64,000 nucleotides of DNA from Symsagittifera roscoffensis (lineage: Eukaryota > Xenacoelomorpha > Acoela > Convolutidae), in contig NC_087062.1 of NCBI RefSeq assembly GCF_963678635.1, positions 10,028,670 through 10,092,669 on the forward strand, read 5' to 3'. The position numbers were made by a program, and so were the translations under genes. The number at the start of each line of letters is the position of its first letter. Position 1 is the stretch's first letter. Below, in pieces: positions 1 through 10,648 of this stretch. The notes beneath the pieces were generated by a model that worked only from the letters and a program-made list of their open reading frames with translations, had not been told where the DNA came from and did not search any database.

Positions 1-2
1 TA

Positions 3-3000
3 ATCGCCACCGTAGGTAGCGAGGAAGAACATAAAAAGCTAGTCATTAATGTGTTAAAAACGCTAGATGACGAGGGACTAGCCATAAAATGGGAAAAATG
101 CACGTTTTTAACTCATAACATAGAATGGTTGGGATTTAGAATCGACGCAAAAGGGACGACACCATTAATACATAAATCTGACGCAATCAGAAACCTAAAA
201 GAACCAAACTGTATTAAAGACATCAGATCCTTAATGGGATCGATTAACCAATTTAATAAGTTCATACCAAACCTAGCGTCCTTATCAACACCCTTCAGAG
301 AACTTATGCAAAAGAATAAACCATTTAAGTGGTCCACAGTACATACGGAAGCGTTTGAAAAAATCAAGAACGAAATTTGTAATACGGTGACGAACCACCA
401 TTTCGATGTAAAACTGAACACTCGGGTGAAATGCGATGCCTCACATTTAGGATTGGGCGCGTCAATCGAACAAGACCATTGGGGAAATTGGAAGACCGTA
501 GCGTTCGCTAGCAGATTTTTGAATATCGCCGAATTAAAACACAGCACTAACGAACTCGAATTACTGGGATTAGTCTGGGCACTAGATCATTTCAAAAATT
601 ATCTACTGGGTAAACAATTCTCAATTTTAACAGATCACAAAGCCTTAATAGGAGCACTGAAAGACGATAAATACACTAAAACGGCCCAATCACGCCTCAC
701 CCGTTGGGCGGATAAACTATTACCGTTCGACTTTACCGTAGAACATTTACCCGGTAAAGATATGGGATTTGTCGATTATATATCCCGACACCCATCGGGT
801 GAACCCGTACCAGTTTCTCTGGATGACGAGAAGTTTGTTATCGCTTCAGTAAACCAGATTAGTACACTCTTAAGCTTTGATCACCTTATGCCAAAAAATT
901 CGTGGGCGCAAATAAGAAATAAATTCTCTCAACATTTCTTAGCACATGACGTCACTTCTTGCAATGCGATTGGCCAGTCAACAGATCATATGACCAGTCA
1001 AGAAATAGAACGTGAGAAACTAATTGCTAATGCCGCTGAAACTTTCCAAGCGATATCTAACCATTCCAACATTTCAGTGTGTCAAAATTCTCACTCGCGT
1101 ACAGAACTGTGTGACTCATCTTGCAAAACTAACGACTTTTTTACGAATTTTAAAATCCTGAAAGAAATGGCAGAACAAATTGAATTTAACCAACAAAAAG
1201 AACTTACTACTAAAGAAAACACGGACGTTTTAACACCAAATACTAGTAACCCGTCGGACAAACCCGAGAATAGATCACCTAGCAAAAAGAAAACAGTTAA
1301 CTTATTCCCTTTCTCTTGGCCGGAAATATTTGACTCTAAATTTATGTCCCTCTTATCGAAACAAGATCTAGTTCTGAAAAAGATAATCAAGGCAATCGAG
1401 GAAGACCGAAAACAGGATATCCTACAACTGGGAAACTATTATAAGTCATATTTGAATAACTTACATGTCAGTGGAGGATGCCTCTATTTGGACAACCGTT
1501 TAGTAATCCCAGCATGCCTAAGATCGACTATGCTGAACAGACTACACGAAGCCCACCCCGGCCAGTTCGCAATGAAAAGCCTGGCAACGCAATACATCTG
1601 GTGGCCGAAAATTTACCGTGAAATCCAAGTCCACGGCGAAAATTGTATAGAGTGCGTGAAAGCAGGTAAAAATTTGAAACCTCTTATAAAACACAATACC
1701 CTAGGGGAACTCCCAATGGTCGAAGAACCAAACCAAGAAATGGAATTAGATTTCGCTGGTCCGTTACCTTTAGTATGGGGAACAAAAAAATACATATTGG
1801 TGTGTGTAGACAGATTTTCAAAATTCCCATCAGCTCAAATAACATCCAGTACATCGGCAAAATCTATTATAAACTTCCTTAGTAAATACATTGCTTTACA
1901 CGGGATACCTAGAACAATTAGAACAGATCAAGGATCTGGTTTCATCTCCAAGGAAGTTAGAGAATTCTGCCACGATCACAACATAAAGGTGATATTTAGC
2001 CCAGTGGGTGATCATAGAGCTACGGGATTAGTGGAACGCCTAATCAGGACCATTAAGGAACGACTCCTGGTTATGGCACAAGAACGTCCAAAACCTTCAC
2101 TAGAATCTGCACTCCTGAAAATAATAAAATGCTTAAGAACAGTAACTCAACAGTCGCTTAACTGCTCTCCTTTCGAAGCACATTTCGGTAGATCCCCAAA
2201 CACTATCTGGCATAATTTGGTCAAATCACCCTCTTCGAATAACCTTGATTGGAATAAAACTTTGTTATGTATAGATAAAGGCAAAAAACTAATGAGCCGA
2301 GAGCGAAGACATGACTGGGATGCCCCTGACGACATAGAAGATGGAGATGTCGATGAAAATTCATCATCCTCGGAGGATATCTCAAATGCCGTGAGATATG
2401 TACCAACAAGTGCTGGATCCCCAGTAAAAGTCCTCTCCCGGTCAGAAAAAAGAGATGCCTTGGGCATAAAGGACTCAATTCTGAACAACCCGTCGGGTAA
2501 GACCATTGTTTATCGAAAAATCCAAGATAGAATGAAAAATGAACCATACTATAGAGTACTTAAGGACGAAATCGTAAGGGAATCAGATCACACTGTGACT
2601 CTAAAAAATGGTAAAATAATACGTAAATCTGATTTAGCCATTAAAAGACAGTGCACCCAGAAGAAACCAAGTCCGAGAAAACGAGACCAATTAGTTAGAT
2701 GTTATGCGACTAAAGGATTGAGGAAAACTGCAAAACCTCCAAGAAATATCGGATTTAAAAGCTCAAAAACTACCCAAAAGAAACGAAATCTTCAGTGGAA
2801 ATTTGAAGAGCTTGACATTGCGAGACGAAACGCGGCCATGAACAGTTCCAGGGAAACTCTTCTTAGAGAAGAAGAAGAACAGAGAAAGAGACTGAGAACA
2901 CCGATTGGCCTCGAGAGCGACCAAGAACCAAGCCCGTCGGGCAAACCCGAACTTCTTAAAAGTTACCTAAATGAACCCGGAGTGACGATCGAACCACATG

Positions 3001-4007
3001 AAGAGATGTCAGACGATAATGCTAGTGACTTAATTACACTAAGAGACCTCAAGGAGAAAACACTACTCGAAACTACGAAACGAGACGAACACCTAATGTC
3101 CGACCGAACAGATCCTAAGCTAGAAACATCAGACCACGCCGACCAGAAGGTCGAGTTAGATGAGATTCCTTTGATCGACTTGGATTCCGGTGACAATGAA
3201 AGAGACTTTCAAGCGACCCCACAGTTGATTCTCTTGGACACTAGGGAGGAGGGCGATGAAGCGATCCAAGAAATGCCGGTACTTCCAGAGAATCCCGGAG
3301 GAGAGTTCCCTAAACCTACTGGAGAACAAACCACCATGGCGGAGACGGGACCCAAACAAACACATTCTGACCGTACTACGAAGACACAGAAATTGTCCGG
3401 TACTGCTAAAAGGAAAGCATCATCTCCAATGAAATCACCACCCTCGAAAAAACTGTCAGAAATTTTTACACGTCAGAACACCAGACCTATGCGAACTAGG
3501 CAGCCTCCCAAGATGCTAGGCGAGAGAGTATTTACCAGTGTAGTCGACCTAACTGAGGAAGATCGTGATGCCCTAGAATTCGGTTCACCTAGTTTAGTCT
3601 CAGTATGTTCAACGTTGGAAGCAACTACGGTAGAAATGGAAAGCCATCATGTCGACCTAGTAGACCTGACAACATTAACACCACCTTCATCTTCACGGCC
3701 TACTATAGTTCACTTGCGAGAAGAAAACGATGCGTACCCAAGTGACCCAAAGCCCTTAAAAACAGACGATCAAAAGAGTCCTGACAAGAAGGTCAAATTT
3801 AGCCCTGATGTCTGCTCCACGCGATTTAACCCATCTGGCCTATCTTACGAAATTTCAACTTCCACATTTGTCCCCATCGTACCGGACCCAGACTGGCTGA
3901 ACACCTCCTCTATCATTTCGGCGATAGAACTCCTTGGACGGCCAATGACGCTGGAGGAGTTAAGGAGATGGACAATAAATAAAGCAGCAAATCGGGAATC
4001 TAATTAG
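3..4007 (+). CDS. pol: Ty3/gypsy retrotransposon Pol, 3' part (RT end, RNase H, integrase, long tail)
   Basis: The frame is open from the left edge, so the start lies outside the window. The N-terminus is the end of reverse transcriptase with the thumb/connection. RNase H follows, with catalytic residues visible as Asp in CDAS (435), Glu in NELELL (552) and Asp in TDHKA (633). A chromodomain-less integrase comes next, with an HEAH...CIEC zinc finger (about 1545-1660) and a catalytic triad Asp 1749, Asp 1926, Glu 2034. The last two are separated by 35 residues, the classic DD35E spacing. An SH3-like integrase end lies around 2500-2640. About 430 further residues, rich in Lys, Glu, Ser and Pro, run in the same frame to the stop and contain three SUMO-interaction-like motifs. 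No frameshift or internal stop is seen, so the copy may be young. Family assignment is secure; the role of the tail is unknown. Confidence 0.93.
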   Translation: MATVGSEEEHKKLVINVLKTLDDEGLAIKWEKCTFLTHNIEWLGFRIDAKGTTPLIHKSDAIRNLKEPNCIKDIRSLMGSINQFNKFIPNLASLSTPFRELMQKNKPFKWSTVHTEAFEKIKNEICNTVTNHHFDVKLNTRVKCDASHLGLGASIEQDHWGNWKTVAFASRFLNIAELKHSTNELELLGLVWALDHFKNYLLGKQFSILTDHKALIGALKDDKYTKTAQSRLTRWADKLLPFDFTVEHLPGKDMGFVDYISRHPSGEPVPVSLDDEKFVIASVNQISTLLSFDHLMPKNSWAQIRNKFSQHFLAHDVTSCNAIGQSTDHMTSQEIEREKLIANAAETFQAISNHSNISVCQNSHSRTELCDSSCKTNDFFTNFKILKEMAEQIEFNQQKELTTKENTDVLTPNTSNPSDKPENRSPSKKKTVNLFPFSWPEIFDSKFMSLLSKQDLVLKKIIKAIEEDRKQDILQLGNYYKSYLNNLHVSGGCLYLDNRLVIPACLRSTMLNRLHEAHPGQFAMKSLATQYIWWPKIYREIQVHGENCIECVKAGKNLKPLIKHNTLGELPMVEEPNQEMELDFAGPLPLVWGTKKYILVCVDRFSKFPSAQITSSTSAKSIINFLSKYIALHGIPRTIRTDQGSGFISKEVREFCHDHNIKVIFSPVGDHRATGLVERLIRTIKERLLVMAQERPKPSLESALLKIIKCLRTVTQQSLNCSPFEAHFGRSPNTIWHNLVKSPSSNNLDWNKTLLCIDKGKKLMSRERRHDWDAPDDIEDGDVDENSSSSEDISNAVRYVPTSAGSPVKVLSRSEKRDALGIKDSILNNPSGKTIVYRKIQDRMKNEPYYRVLKDEIVRESDHTVTLKNGKIIRKSDLAIKRQCTQKKPSPRKRDQLVRCYATKGLRKTAKPPRNIGFKSSKTTQKKRNLQWKFEELDIARRNAAMNSSRETLLREEEEQRKRLRTPIGLESDQEPSPSGKPELLKSYLNEPGVTIEPHEEMSDDNASDLITLRDLKEKTLLETTKRDEHLMSDRTDPKLETSDHADQKVELDEIPLIDLDSGDNERDFQATPQLILLDTREEGDEAIQEMPVLPENPGGEFPKPTGEQTTMAETGPKQTHSDRTTKTQKLSGTAKRKASSPMKSPPSKKLSEIFTRQNTRPMRTRQPPKMLGERVFTSVVDLTEEDRDALEFGSPSLVSVCSTLEATTVEMESHHVDLVDLTTLTPPSSSRPTIVHLREENDAYPSDPKPLKTDDQKSPDKKVKFSPDVCSTRFNPSGLSYEISTSTFVPIVPDPDWLNTSSIISAIELLGRPMTLEELRRWTINKAANRESN

Positions 4008-4740
4008 ACGTAGGAACTCCAAAACAGATGTTATCAAAAACATTCTTGATCTACCAAAACTCCATTGTAAAACTTTTAGCACCTGTATGTCCTGTTTATT
4101 GTTGAATGCTACTAACATTCCATGACCCTAGAGTCATACAAACCTCCAGTGCTGTTATTTTAAGCCATAGTGATGATTGGTAACATTTATACCCTTGCTT
4201 TTGCCATAGAATTCAGCCCGAATCTCGTTATAGTTCTGTTAACCCATGGGGCGCTACCACCGGATAACCATTAGATTTATCCATTTTGGTTCTACCCAGT
4301 TATTTCGCTTATTCTAAGGATAACTCCCTGCATACCTTATGACTCTATTCACCCTGGTGCTATTTCAGTTTCTTGCTTGCCTATAGTCACCAGTCTACAG
4401 TTATTTCTTCCGACGAATACATATTATTCGATCTAAGGTGCTTTGTTTTGGAATTTTGTTTTTGTTTGTTGAACATGCCGTCCGGCCCGTCGGGCCCGAT
4501 CACCGGTCTTCCCCGTACTGTACACCCACCCTTTCGACCTGATAACCGTGTAATTGTACTTATATATAATACGCCTCTTGGGCCCTTTATCAAATCTGTG
4601 TTCTTACGAATCTAGATCCACTCTCGGGGGTCCTAGACAATGCGCCTACTGATTCATTCATCTTAGTGCTTAATCATTTTTGTTTTGTTCCCTTCTGGTG
4701 AGGCGAAAGGGATAGATTATAGATAAAATTTCGCGGGGAA
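4008..4740 (+). other. 3' untranslated region of the gypsy element
   Basis: This stretch between the Pol stop and the candidate LTR has no ORF longer than about 80 codons and no env-like coding. It ends with the purine-rich GCGGGGAA (4733-4740), a possible polypurine tract immediately before a TGT. An env gene could have been lost or may never have existed in this element. Confidence 0.45.
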
Positions 4741-5220
4741 TGTAAAAGTATTATGGTTTGTTTATTTAACCTCTGATCTTAACTTACCATCGACCTTTAA
4801 GTTGTTAATTTATATACCTGCCAAAAGCGCAACGGCTTTTGGTAGACTCTGAATTGGACACTATCTTTTATGATACGTAACAAATCAATCGCAACCAATT
4901 CAATCTTTTAAACCTCTCTTAACTTAGATAGAATCCCCGTCTTTTATTTAGTCTTAAATAAAAGCCTACAATTTTAGTAGGAATCTTAATCATCCACAGT
5001 CTTAATCTATTCTTAGTTTAAGTCACTCTTTTACAACACGAGTGGTATCCTAATTTTTTAACAGTAACCGGCTATCCTTGTTTGATTTTGAAATCGATGA
5101 AGAAAGAAGTGACGGTAGCTAAGTTTCGTTTTCGTAAAATTTATTAAAGTGAAGATCACTTAAAATGAATTTTGTTAGAGAATAAAAGAGAAAACATAAT
5201 CCCATTATCGGGGGCGTACA
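4741..5220 (+). repeat. Candidate 3' LTR of the gypsy element
   Basis: The 480-bp segment starts TGTAAAAG directly after a purine tract and ends GCGTACA, so its ends are TGT...ACA as expected for LTRs. It holds an AATAAA at 5181-5186 near its end and a TATA-like stretch near 4810. An unrelated repeat family (F6) begins immediately after it, which supports an element boundary here. The matching 5' LTR lies outside the window, so this rests on end structure and context only. Confidence 0.4.
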
Positions 5221-5221
5221 A

Positions 5222-5607
5222 TATATACTAACTTTGAGGGGAGCGCGCGCCGAAAAACGCAATTTTTGACCTCTTTTTTAAAAGTCGCGCCCCTCCCCCG
5301 AAAAAGTCGCCCCCTCCCCCGAAAAAGTCGCCTGTACTAATTTTGAGGGGGGAGCGCGCACCCAAAAAACGCGATTTTTTGGTCAACATTTTCTAAAAAT
5401 TACCTAAGCTAAAAACGCCTTGTTTGGTCTATTTTTTTTAAAATTTGCCTGCGGCGCAGAAATTTGGCCAAAACAGCGACTTTTTAGTGCTTCAGGAGAG
5501 CTCGGGGAATCAATTTGGCCGACCTAAAAAAACAGAGGTCGACAAAATTTTCAAACATATTTTGAAAATCCGCCCCCCCCCCTCGACAAATACTAGATCC
5601 GCCCCTG
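5222..5607 (-). repeat. F6 repeat copy, hAT-like (CAG...CTG ends)
   Basis: The right end reads CTAGATCCGCCCCTG, the reverse complement of the left end of the copy at 13096. Shared internal blocks are the GCGCGCGCC stretch, also near 50080, and GCCTGCGGCGCAGA, also near 13220, 50140 and 50400. The left end is not a clean terminus and abuts the candidate LTR. No coding capacity is seen. Confidence 0.5.
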
Positions 5608-7182
5608 GTAACTATACCAGCTAAGTTTAACCTGATCTTCTTTTGCTTTGGGCTCATCGTTTCGAGTCTCCGATTCGTCTTCGTTGGCGAGTCAACCTCA
5701 GTCATCTCGTAAAGTCCTCTTGAGTCGCCAGTTTTGAGAATTGAGTGCGTCTTCGTTGTTTCGTCTCGCGGTCGAATCGATTCGGAGAATTTGGGCCAAA
5801 CTGGTTCGGCTCTCGATTCGTCAAGCGAAACTTGTTTCAGCACCCGACGGTTTTTTCGAACTGGACTTTTTTCGCTCATTTTCAGTTCTTTGCTGTGGAA
5901 ACTTCTATTCGAATTGCTATCAGTTAAAGTTGATGCTTAAATTGTTAAAGTCAACGTGAATCTGTGAATAGTTTATGGTAATCGGACTCGACAAAGTCTG
6001 CAGTATAATTTAATTAAGGTAAAATTTTTTTCTTCAAAGAACCAATTTTAAAACACTGCCAATTTTATCAAGTTTGAACAAAAAGCTTTTTCAGATTTGA
6101 ATTATCTTTTTGCTAAGTGGGGGAATAAACATGAGGGCCCAGGACACTTTTTCTAATTGCTTGAAGCAAAAAAAAATATTTTTAAAGGTATTAAAAAGTG
6201 CGTCTGGTTAGGGGAATAATCATTTAATGTTGAACAAAAGCGGACTGGTTCAAAGCGGTATTCGTAACTGTATTTAAAAGCGGTTCAGTTAAGACGCTGG
6301 TAAAAATAGGACGAGTTTGGAATCCACATCTATTCCAGATTATGGACTAAAATTTTGAAAGTATTATTGCACCGAGCTGAAAAGAAATGCGCATTAAAGC
6401 GTAGCTAATCGATTACAAAATAGTTTCAAAGAAAATGAAAATTAAAGCAAGGTTAAGAACATTGAAAAAAAAAACGATGACGCAGTTTTACAAATTGGTA
6501 TTTTGTATTTGCATGGATTTTTTTTTCAGCAAAAACAAACACTTCTTGTGGTCCTAGACGAACTATTTTGATTTGAAAAAAAATAGTAGGAAACTAGCAT
6601 GAATGGAAATTGGTGCAAAATTGAAACAGTTTACATGAACAAAGCAAGCTGAATATTGCCATTTTTAGAAGCGCTTGGCTTCCAAGGAGCGGCAAAAACA
6701 TCATTAAAATCTATTGTGCAAGTAATTGGAATGAGAAGAGATAAAAAATAAAAGTGAAATAACTGAGAATTACCGAGAATCAGAACTTCTTTGTTTTTTT
6801 TTCTAACTTAAAAAGAAACGAACCACTCGCACTTTTTCGAACCAAATAAGAGTCGAAAAAAATATAAAAAGCAGAGAAAAGTTTGAAGCAGGCAAAGTAA
6901 TTAAAACCACATCACGTGAAATATTAATCAGGGCTCTTTATGGCTTATTCGTTCCTCTGAGAGTTGGAGTTGAGACAAAGCAGAAACACCTTCTGAATAC
7001 TAAATTAGCTTGACGAATAAATAATATTGAGCTCCATGAGTTGTTTTGCTACTAGTTGCAAGAAAATGTTTAAAATTCCGCGAATACCAGATTACAAATT
7101 CTTATGCAATCATTGGGGCTCAAATAGCAGTTTTAATTCCGAAAAAGGGGTAAATTTGACAGGAAAATGAAAGCTTCATGAC
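5608..7182. other. AT-rich intergenic DNA, nothing recognised
   Basis: Short open frames on both strands around 5480-5960 overlap each other and show no protein-like composition or known motif. A loosely repeated AAAGCGGT word occurs around 6235-6290. No RNA gene, TIR pair or long repeat was recognised. Confidence 0.5.
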
Positions 7183-7345
7183 CAGGGACGGATCTAGAAT
7201 TTTCTCGGGGCTTTTAAAAAATACTTTGAAGAATTTGTCAACCTTTTGTTAGGTCGTTAAAAAGATGTTACAGTATTCCTGAAATGTCATACAGACCTAC
7301 TTCAGTCAAAAAATAAAAGCTGTGAACTCAATTTGGAGAAAAATG
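7183..7345 (+). repeat. F6 repeat fragment, left end
   Basis: It starts CAGGGACGGATCTAGAATTT, matching the left end of the F6 copy at 13096 (CAGGGGCAGATCTAGGATTT). An AGGTCG...CCTGAA block follows in the same order as in that copy. The right half is missing. Confidence 0.5.
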
Positions 7346-8046
7346 GCAGAACAGAATGACTTTTTAGATATACTAACTACTTTTCGCCGTTTTCTCTTGA
7401 AAAATTTTTTTTTAGAAATTTAGCTGTTTTGAATTATCGTATTAAGAATTTTGAACGATGTTAATTGATTGGATTAAATTTGCTGCGGAACTCGTAAGTC
7501 AACTTATGTAAAGAAATTTTATTATCGATTATCGGATTAAATGTTATTATCGGGGGTTGAACTGGTTCAAAAACTGATGAATTGAATGGTATGATTTTAA
7601 ACTGCAAACCCCTCAAACCCTTGCTAACACCCTCAAAACCTCTATTTCTGTTCATTTTGAATTGTTTTTTTTTTTCATTTATTAAACTTTCTGAACAGAA
7701 AGAGACTATTCATTAACTAGAAATCGCCTTCAAAATTGTGAGAGGCCGAACTTTGCACTGGATAGGCGCACCGTTTGGTGTGTGTGGGTCATTGGAACTC
7801 AGAGACAAGTCTTTAAGCAATTCTTGAATTTTTTTGTGCAAATGATCAAAAAGAGCGTTTTTTGGGAATCCGCTGACAATTCACAAAATACACAGTTGGG
7901 CCTCGCCAGGAAAATAAGTATAAATGGGCAAAGAAAGCTCAAATTTTGCTGTCATTTTTTCAAAAATGAATATGGTAAAAGTTTCCAAGGACTTCTTGAG
8001 TGGCGAAGCATGCAACCCACATCCAGTTTCAAGGTTAATAATAAAT
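7346..8046. other. AT-rich intergenic DNA, nothing recognised
   Basis: Two short open frames (7461-7655 minus, 7782-8051 plus) have no recognisable motif. No repeat or RNA signature was recognised. Confidence 0.4.
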
Positions 8047-8735
8047 TATAGTATGATATTAGTGCATTGATTTTAAGAAAACATTGATTTTAATGAATTA
8101 ATAATCGATTAAAATCTCTCTTTTTGAAATCAAGTATAATCAATTATAATCGATTATAATCTATTATTTTTTATCTAAAGTTCCAATTTATTTGTTTTGC
8201 CGAAACAATCCATTATAATCGATTATAAAGTTTTATATTCCCTTTTGTTTGCCCATTTTGTCTTCGACTTTCCGGCTGAATTGCTTATATTTTATGCTTT
8301 TCGTGACGTTGGCTAATGTAAAAATGTGAAAGTTGTTTTAACAGTTTTCAAATTAATTCAAAATTATAGCGTTTTTTCTTTCTTTTTAATTATAGTTGTT
8401 TCATGATGCACATTTTAAATTTTTTTGACCACAAAAATATCAGCACACTGCTTTAGTTTCATGATTTATGTCGAAAAATTATGTTTCACCGAATATGAAA
8501 GTATCTCTATGAAACTTTTGTTTCGTGGTGAACTTTGTGTTCAGATGAGGTATCTCACTTTTAGAAAGTTTTGACAAAAAAAGGATTATAATCTGTTATA
8601 ATAGATTATATTTGATTATAACAGATTATAAGAGATTACAAGATATCATAAGAGATTATAAGAGATTTTCGAAAAATTTATACTCAATAATAATTGATTA
8701 TAATTTAATATAATTTATCATAATGTCACGAAAAA
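8047..8735. repeat. AT-palindrome cluster (ATAATCGATTATAATCG type)
   Basis: Two clusters (about 8090-8225 and 8580-8715) consist of reiterated GATTATAA and TTATAATC words, many of them self-complementary. About 350 bp of ordinary AT-rich DNA lies between them. The arrangement is like long degenerate inverted repeats, as in a fold-back element, but no terminus or target duplication could be fixed. Confidence 0.4.
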
Positions 8736-10372
8736 TGTTATCATTATGGTGGATTATAAATCAAATAAACATCTAAATTTGGCTTATAAATAATTACAAT
8801 ATTGATAAAAGTAAAATTACAATTGTACTTTAATTTTTTATTTTCTTTTTTTACTGAGTGCGGGAAGTGATTCAGAGCTGGATTATTTTTCTTTAAACGC
8901 GTTTCTAATTTTGCTTCTGTTTGTTTGTTTCGACCAGAATAATTTTTAGTTGAGTTATTTTTTTTTCTCAAAAAGAAACCAGATTTTAAAGAAAGTTAGT
9001 AATTTGATCAAATTGCAAACTCTTCTAAGAATTTTGAAAAGCTCAATAAAAAGACTGTGTATCTCTTCAAAAGATATATTAAGACTCAAACGAGTTCTTA
9101 CCATAAAATTAAAATTTCAAGGAAGCGATTTTGATATCAAGATCTAAAATAGGCTGCTCTTATATAAGGGCCAAATCCTGATTTTTCCGACTGAAATTTT
9201 AGGTTAATTAAAATATTTGTGTTTGAATAATTGACAAAATAAAAAAAAACTTTATTTTTTTCATCTTAGGACCTCGCACGTTATTAAGCGTGTAATAAGA
9301 GTGTATTAAGCGTCTCATGTTGTTAAAAAAAACTAAATTGTTCGCCTAACCTCAATTTGGAACGCATTAACTCGCCGCTCACGCCTGTTTTAAGAATGCA
9401 TTATCTAATAGTGATAATGATAACTAGACTGCTCATATATCAGGGCAGACTGTTTTTTTATCAGGGCTCACTATTTTTTGACTGTCATCTATGCAATTTG
9501 GAATAATTTTGTTTTGCGGCATAATTCGCCACTCATAAATAATTCAACTAACGTTTTCAGGATTATGGATAAAATCCACAAAGTGCACATAAATTAGTCC
9601 AGAGCAGGGCCAAATTGATATTTTTCAAGTTCCCAAAACTTTGTGAAAAAAATCGGAGGAAAAAATTTTTCTAAATTTGATTTTACGGAGTCGATATCTT
9701 CAATAGGGCATAAAAAACTTTTATTTAAAAAAATTATTTCGATCGCCGAAAATTGACTGAAAAAAAGCCAAAACAAACATAAATAATCCGTTTTCTTTGA
9801 AAGTCGTCGTTATTTCATCGATATTTCTATCTGCATGAACAATTAAATTTCTCCAAAAACTAAACTGCTGTAAATTTTAATACGAGTTGTAAATTTAACT
9901 GCTGTAAATTTTAAAATTTAAAACTTCAAACTGGAAAATTCAAACTAAGGTTTTGCGAATAAAAAAAGGAACAAACATTTAAAAAAATTAGCCCGCTGCT
10001 TTGTTTTTAGCACAATTTTCTTCAACTTTAGATGAATGTCAAAGCATTTTTTTGTTTGAGTTCGTTAGAATTATTGAATTTTTTATATTTTTTGTGCTGT
10101 GATGGAAGCTTGAACTGATACACTTATAAATTTATCATTCACTAAAACTAAACAGCCGAATTAAGTACATATTATATAGATTTTTTGAGAAAAACACAAA
10201 GTTTCGCTTCCTCAGCTGGTTTTTTTCGGCATTCTTGCAAGGTGAGAAAAATGATACCACTGTTACAGTTTTTCCACAAAATTTACTTAGCAGAGAAGCA
10301 AACTTTAGTTTAAAAATTGTGGTTAGTGCTTGCTGTAACAGCGAATTTTTTTCAATATTGGTCATAAAAAAC
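8736..10372. other. AT-rich DNA with diverged F3 relics
   Basis: No convincing gene. Around 9150-9480 there are weak matches to the F3 family: CTGCTCTTATATAAGGGC, ACTGCTCATATATCAGGGC, a TTCCGACT word and an AATTTGGAACG stretch followed by ATTAACTCGCC. These are scrambled or strongly diverged. The rest, including short open frames at 9594-9776 and 10135-10365, shows nothing recognisable. Confidence 0.35.
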
Positions 10373-10648
10373 GCAACAATTTAGCTTTAAAGTTTTTTTT
10401 ATGGTGATGCTCAAAATAGTTGCCAATTGAATACTTCTTGCACAGTAGGTGACTTTCAGGTTAGCTTACAGCTACTTCGAGGAGGATTTTTAGGACTATT
10501 TTTTCGTAATCAACAATTTTGCTTTAAATTTTTTTTTCCTGGTGATGCTCAAAATAGTTGCCAATTGAATACTTCTTGCACAGTAGGTGACTTTCAGGTT
10601 AGCTTACAGCTACTTTGGGGAGGATTTTTAGGACTCTTTTTTTTGTAA
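10373..10648 (+). repeat. Direct tandem duplication, 2 x 138 bp
   Basis: The word GGTGATGCTCAAAATAGTTG begins at 10403 and again at 10541. The flanking sequence through AGGATTTTTAGGACT is nearly identical in both copies. The 138-bp period is a multiple of three, so a short open frame (10427-10648) shows a 46-residue repeat. That frame has no other sign of being a gene. Confidence 0.8.

Noticed and set aside
113-3365. Several minus-strand open frames under the first pol gene
   Set aside because: They are shadows of a long, domain-bearing plus-strand frame and carry no motifs.
10427-10648. A 73-codon gene with internal repeat
   Set aside because: The repeat comes from a recent 138-bp tandem duplication in non-coding DNA; no other coding evidence.
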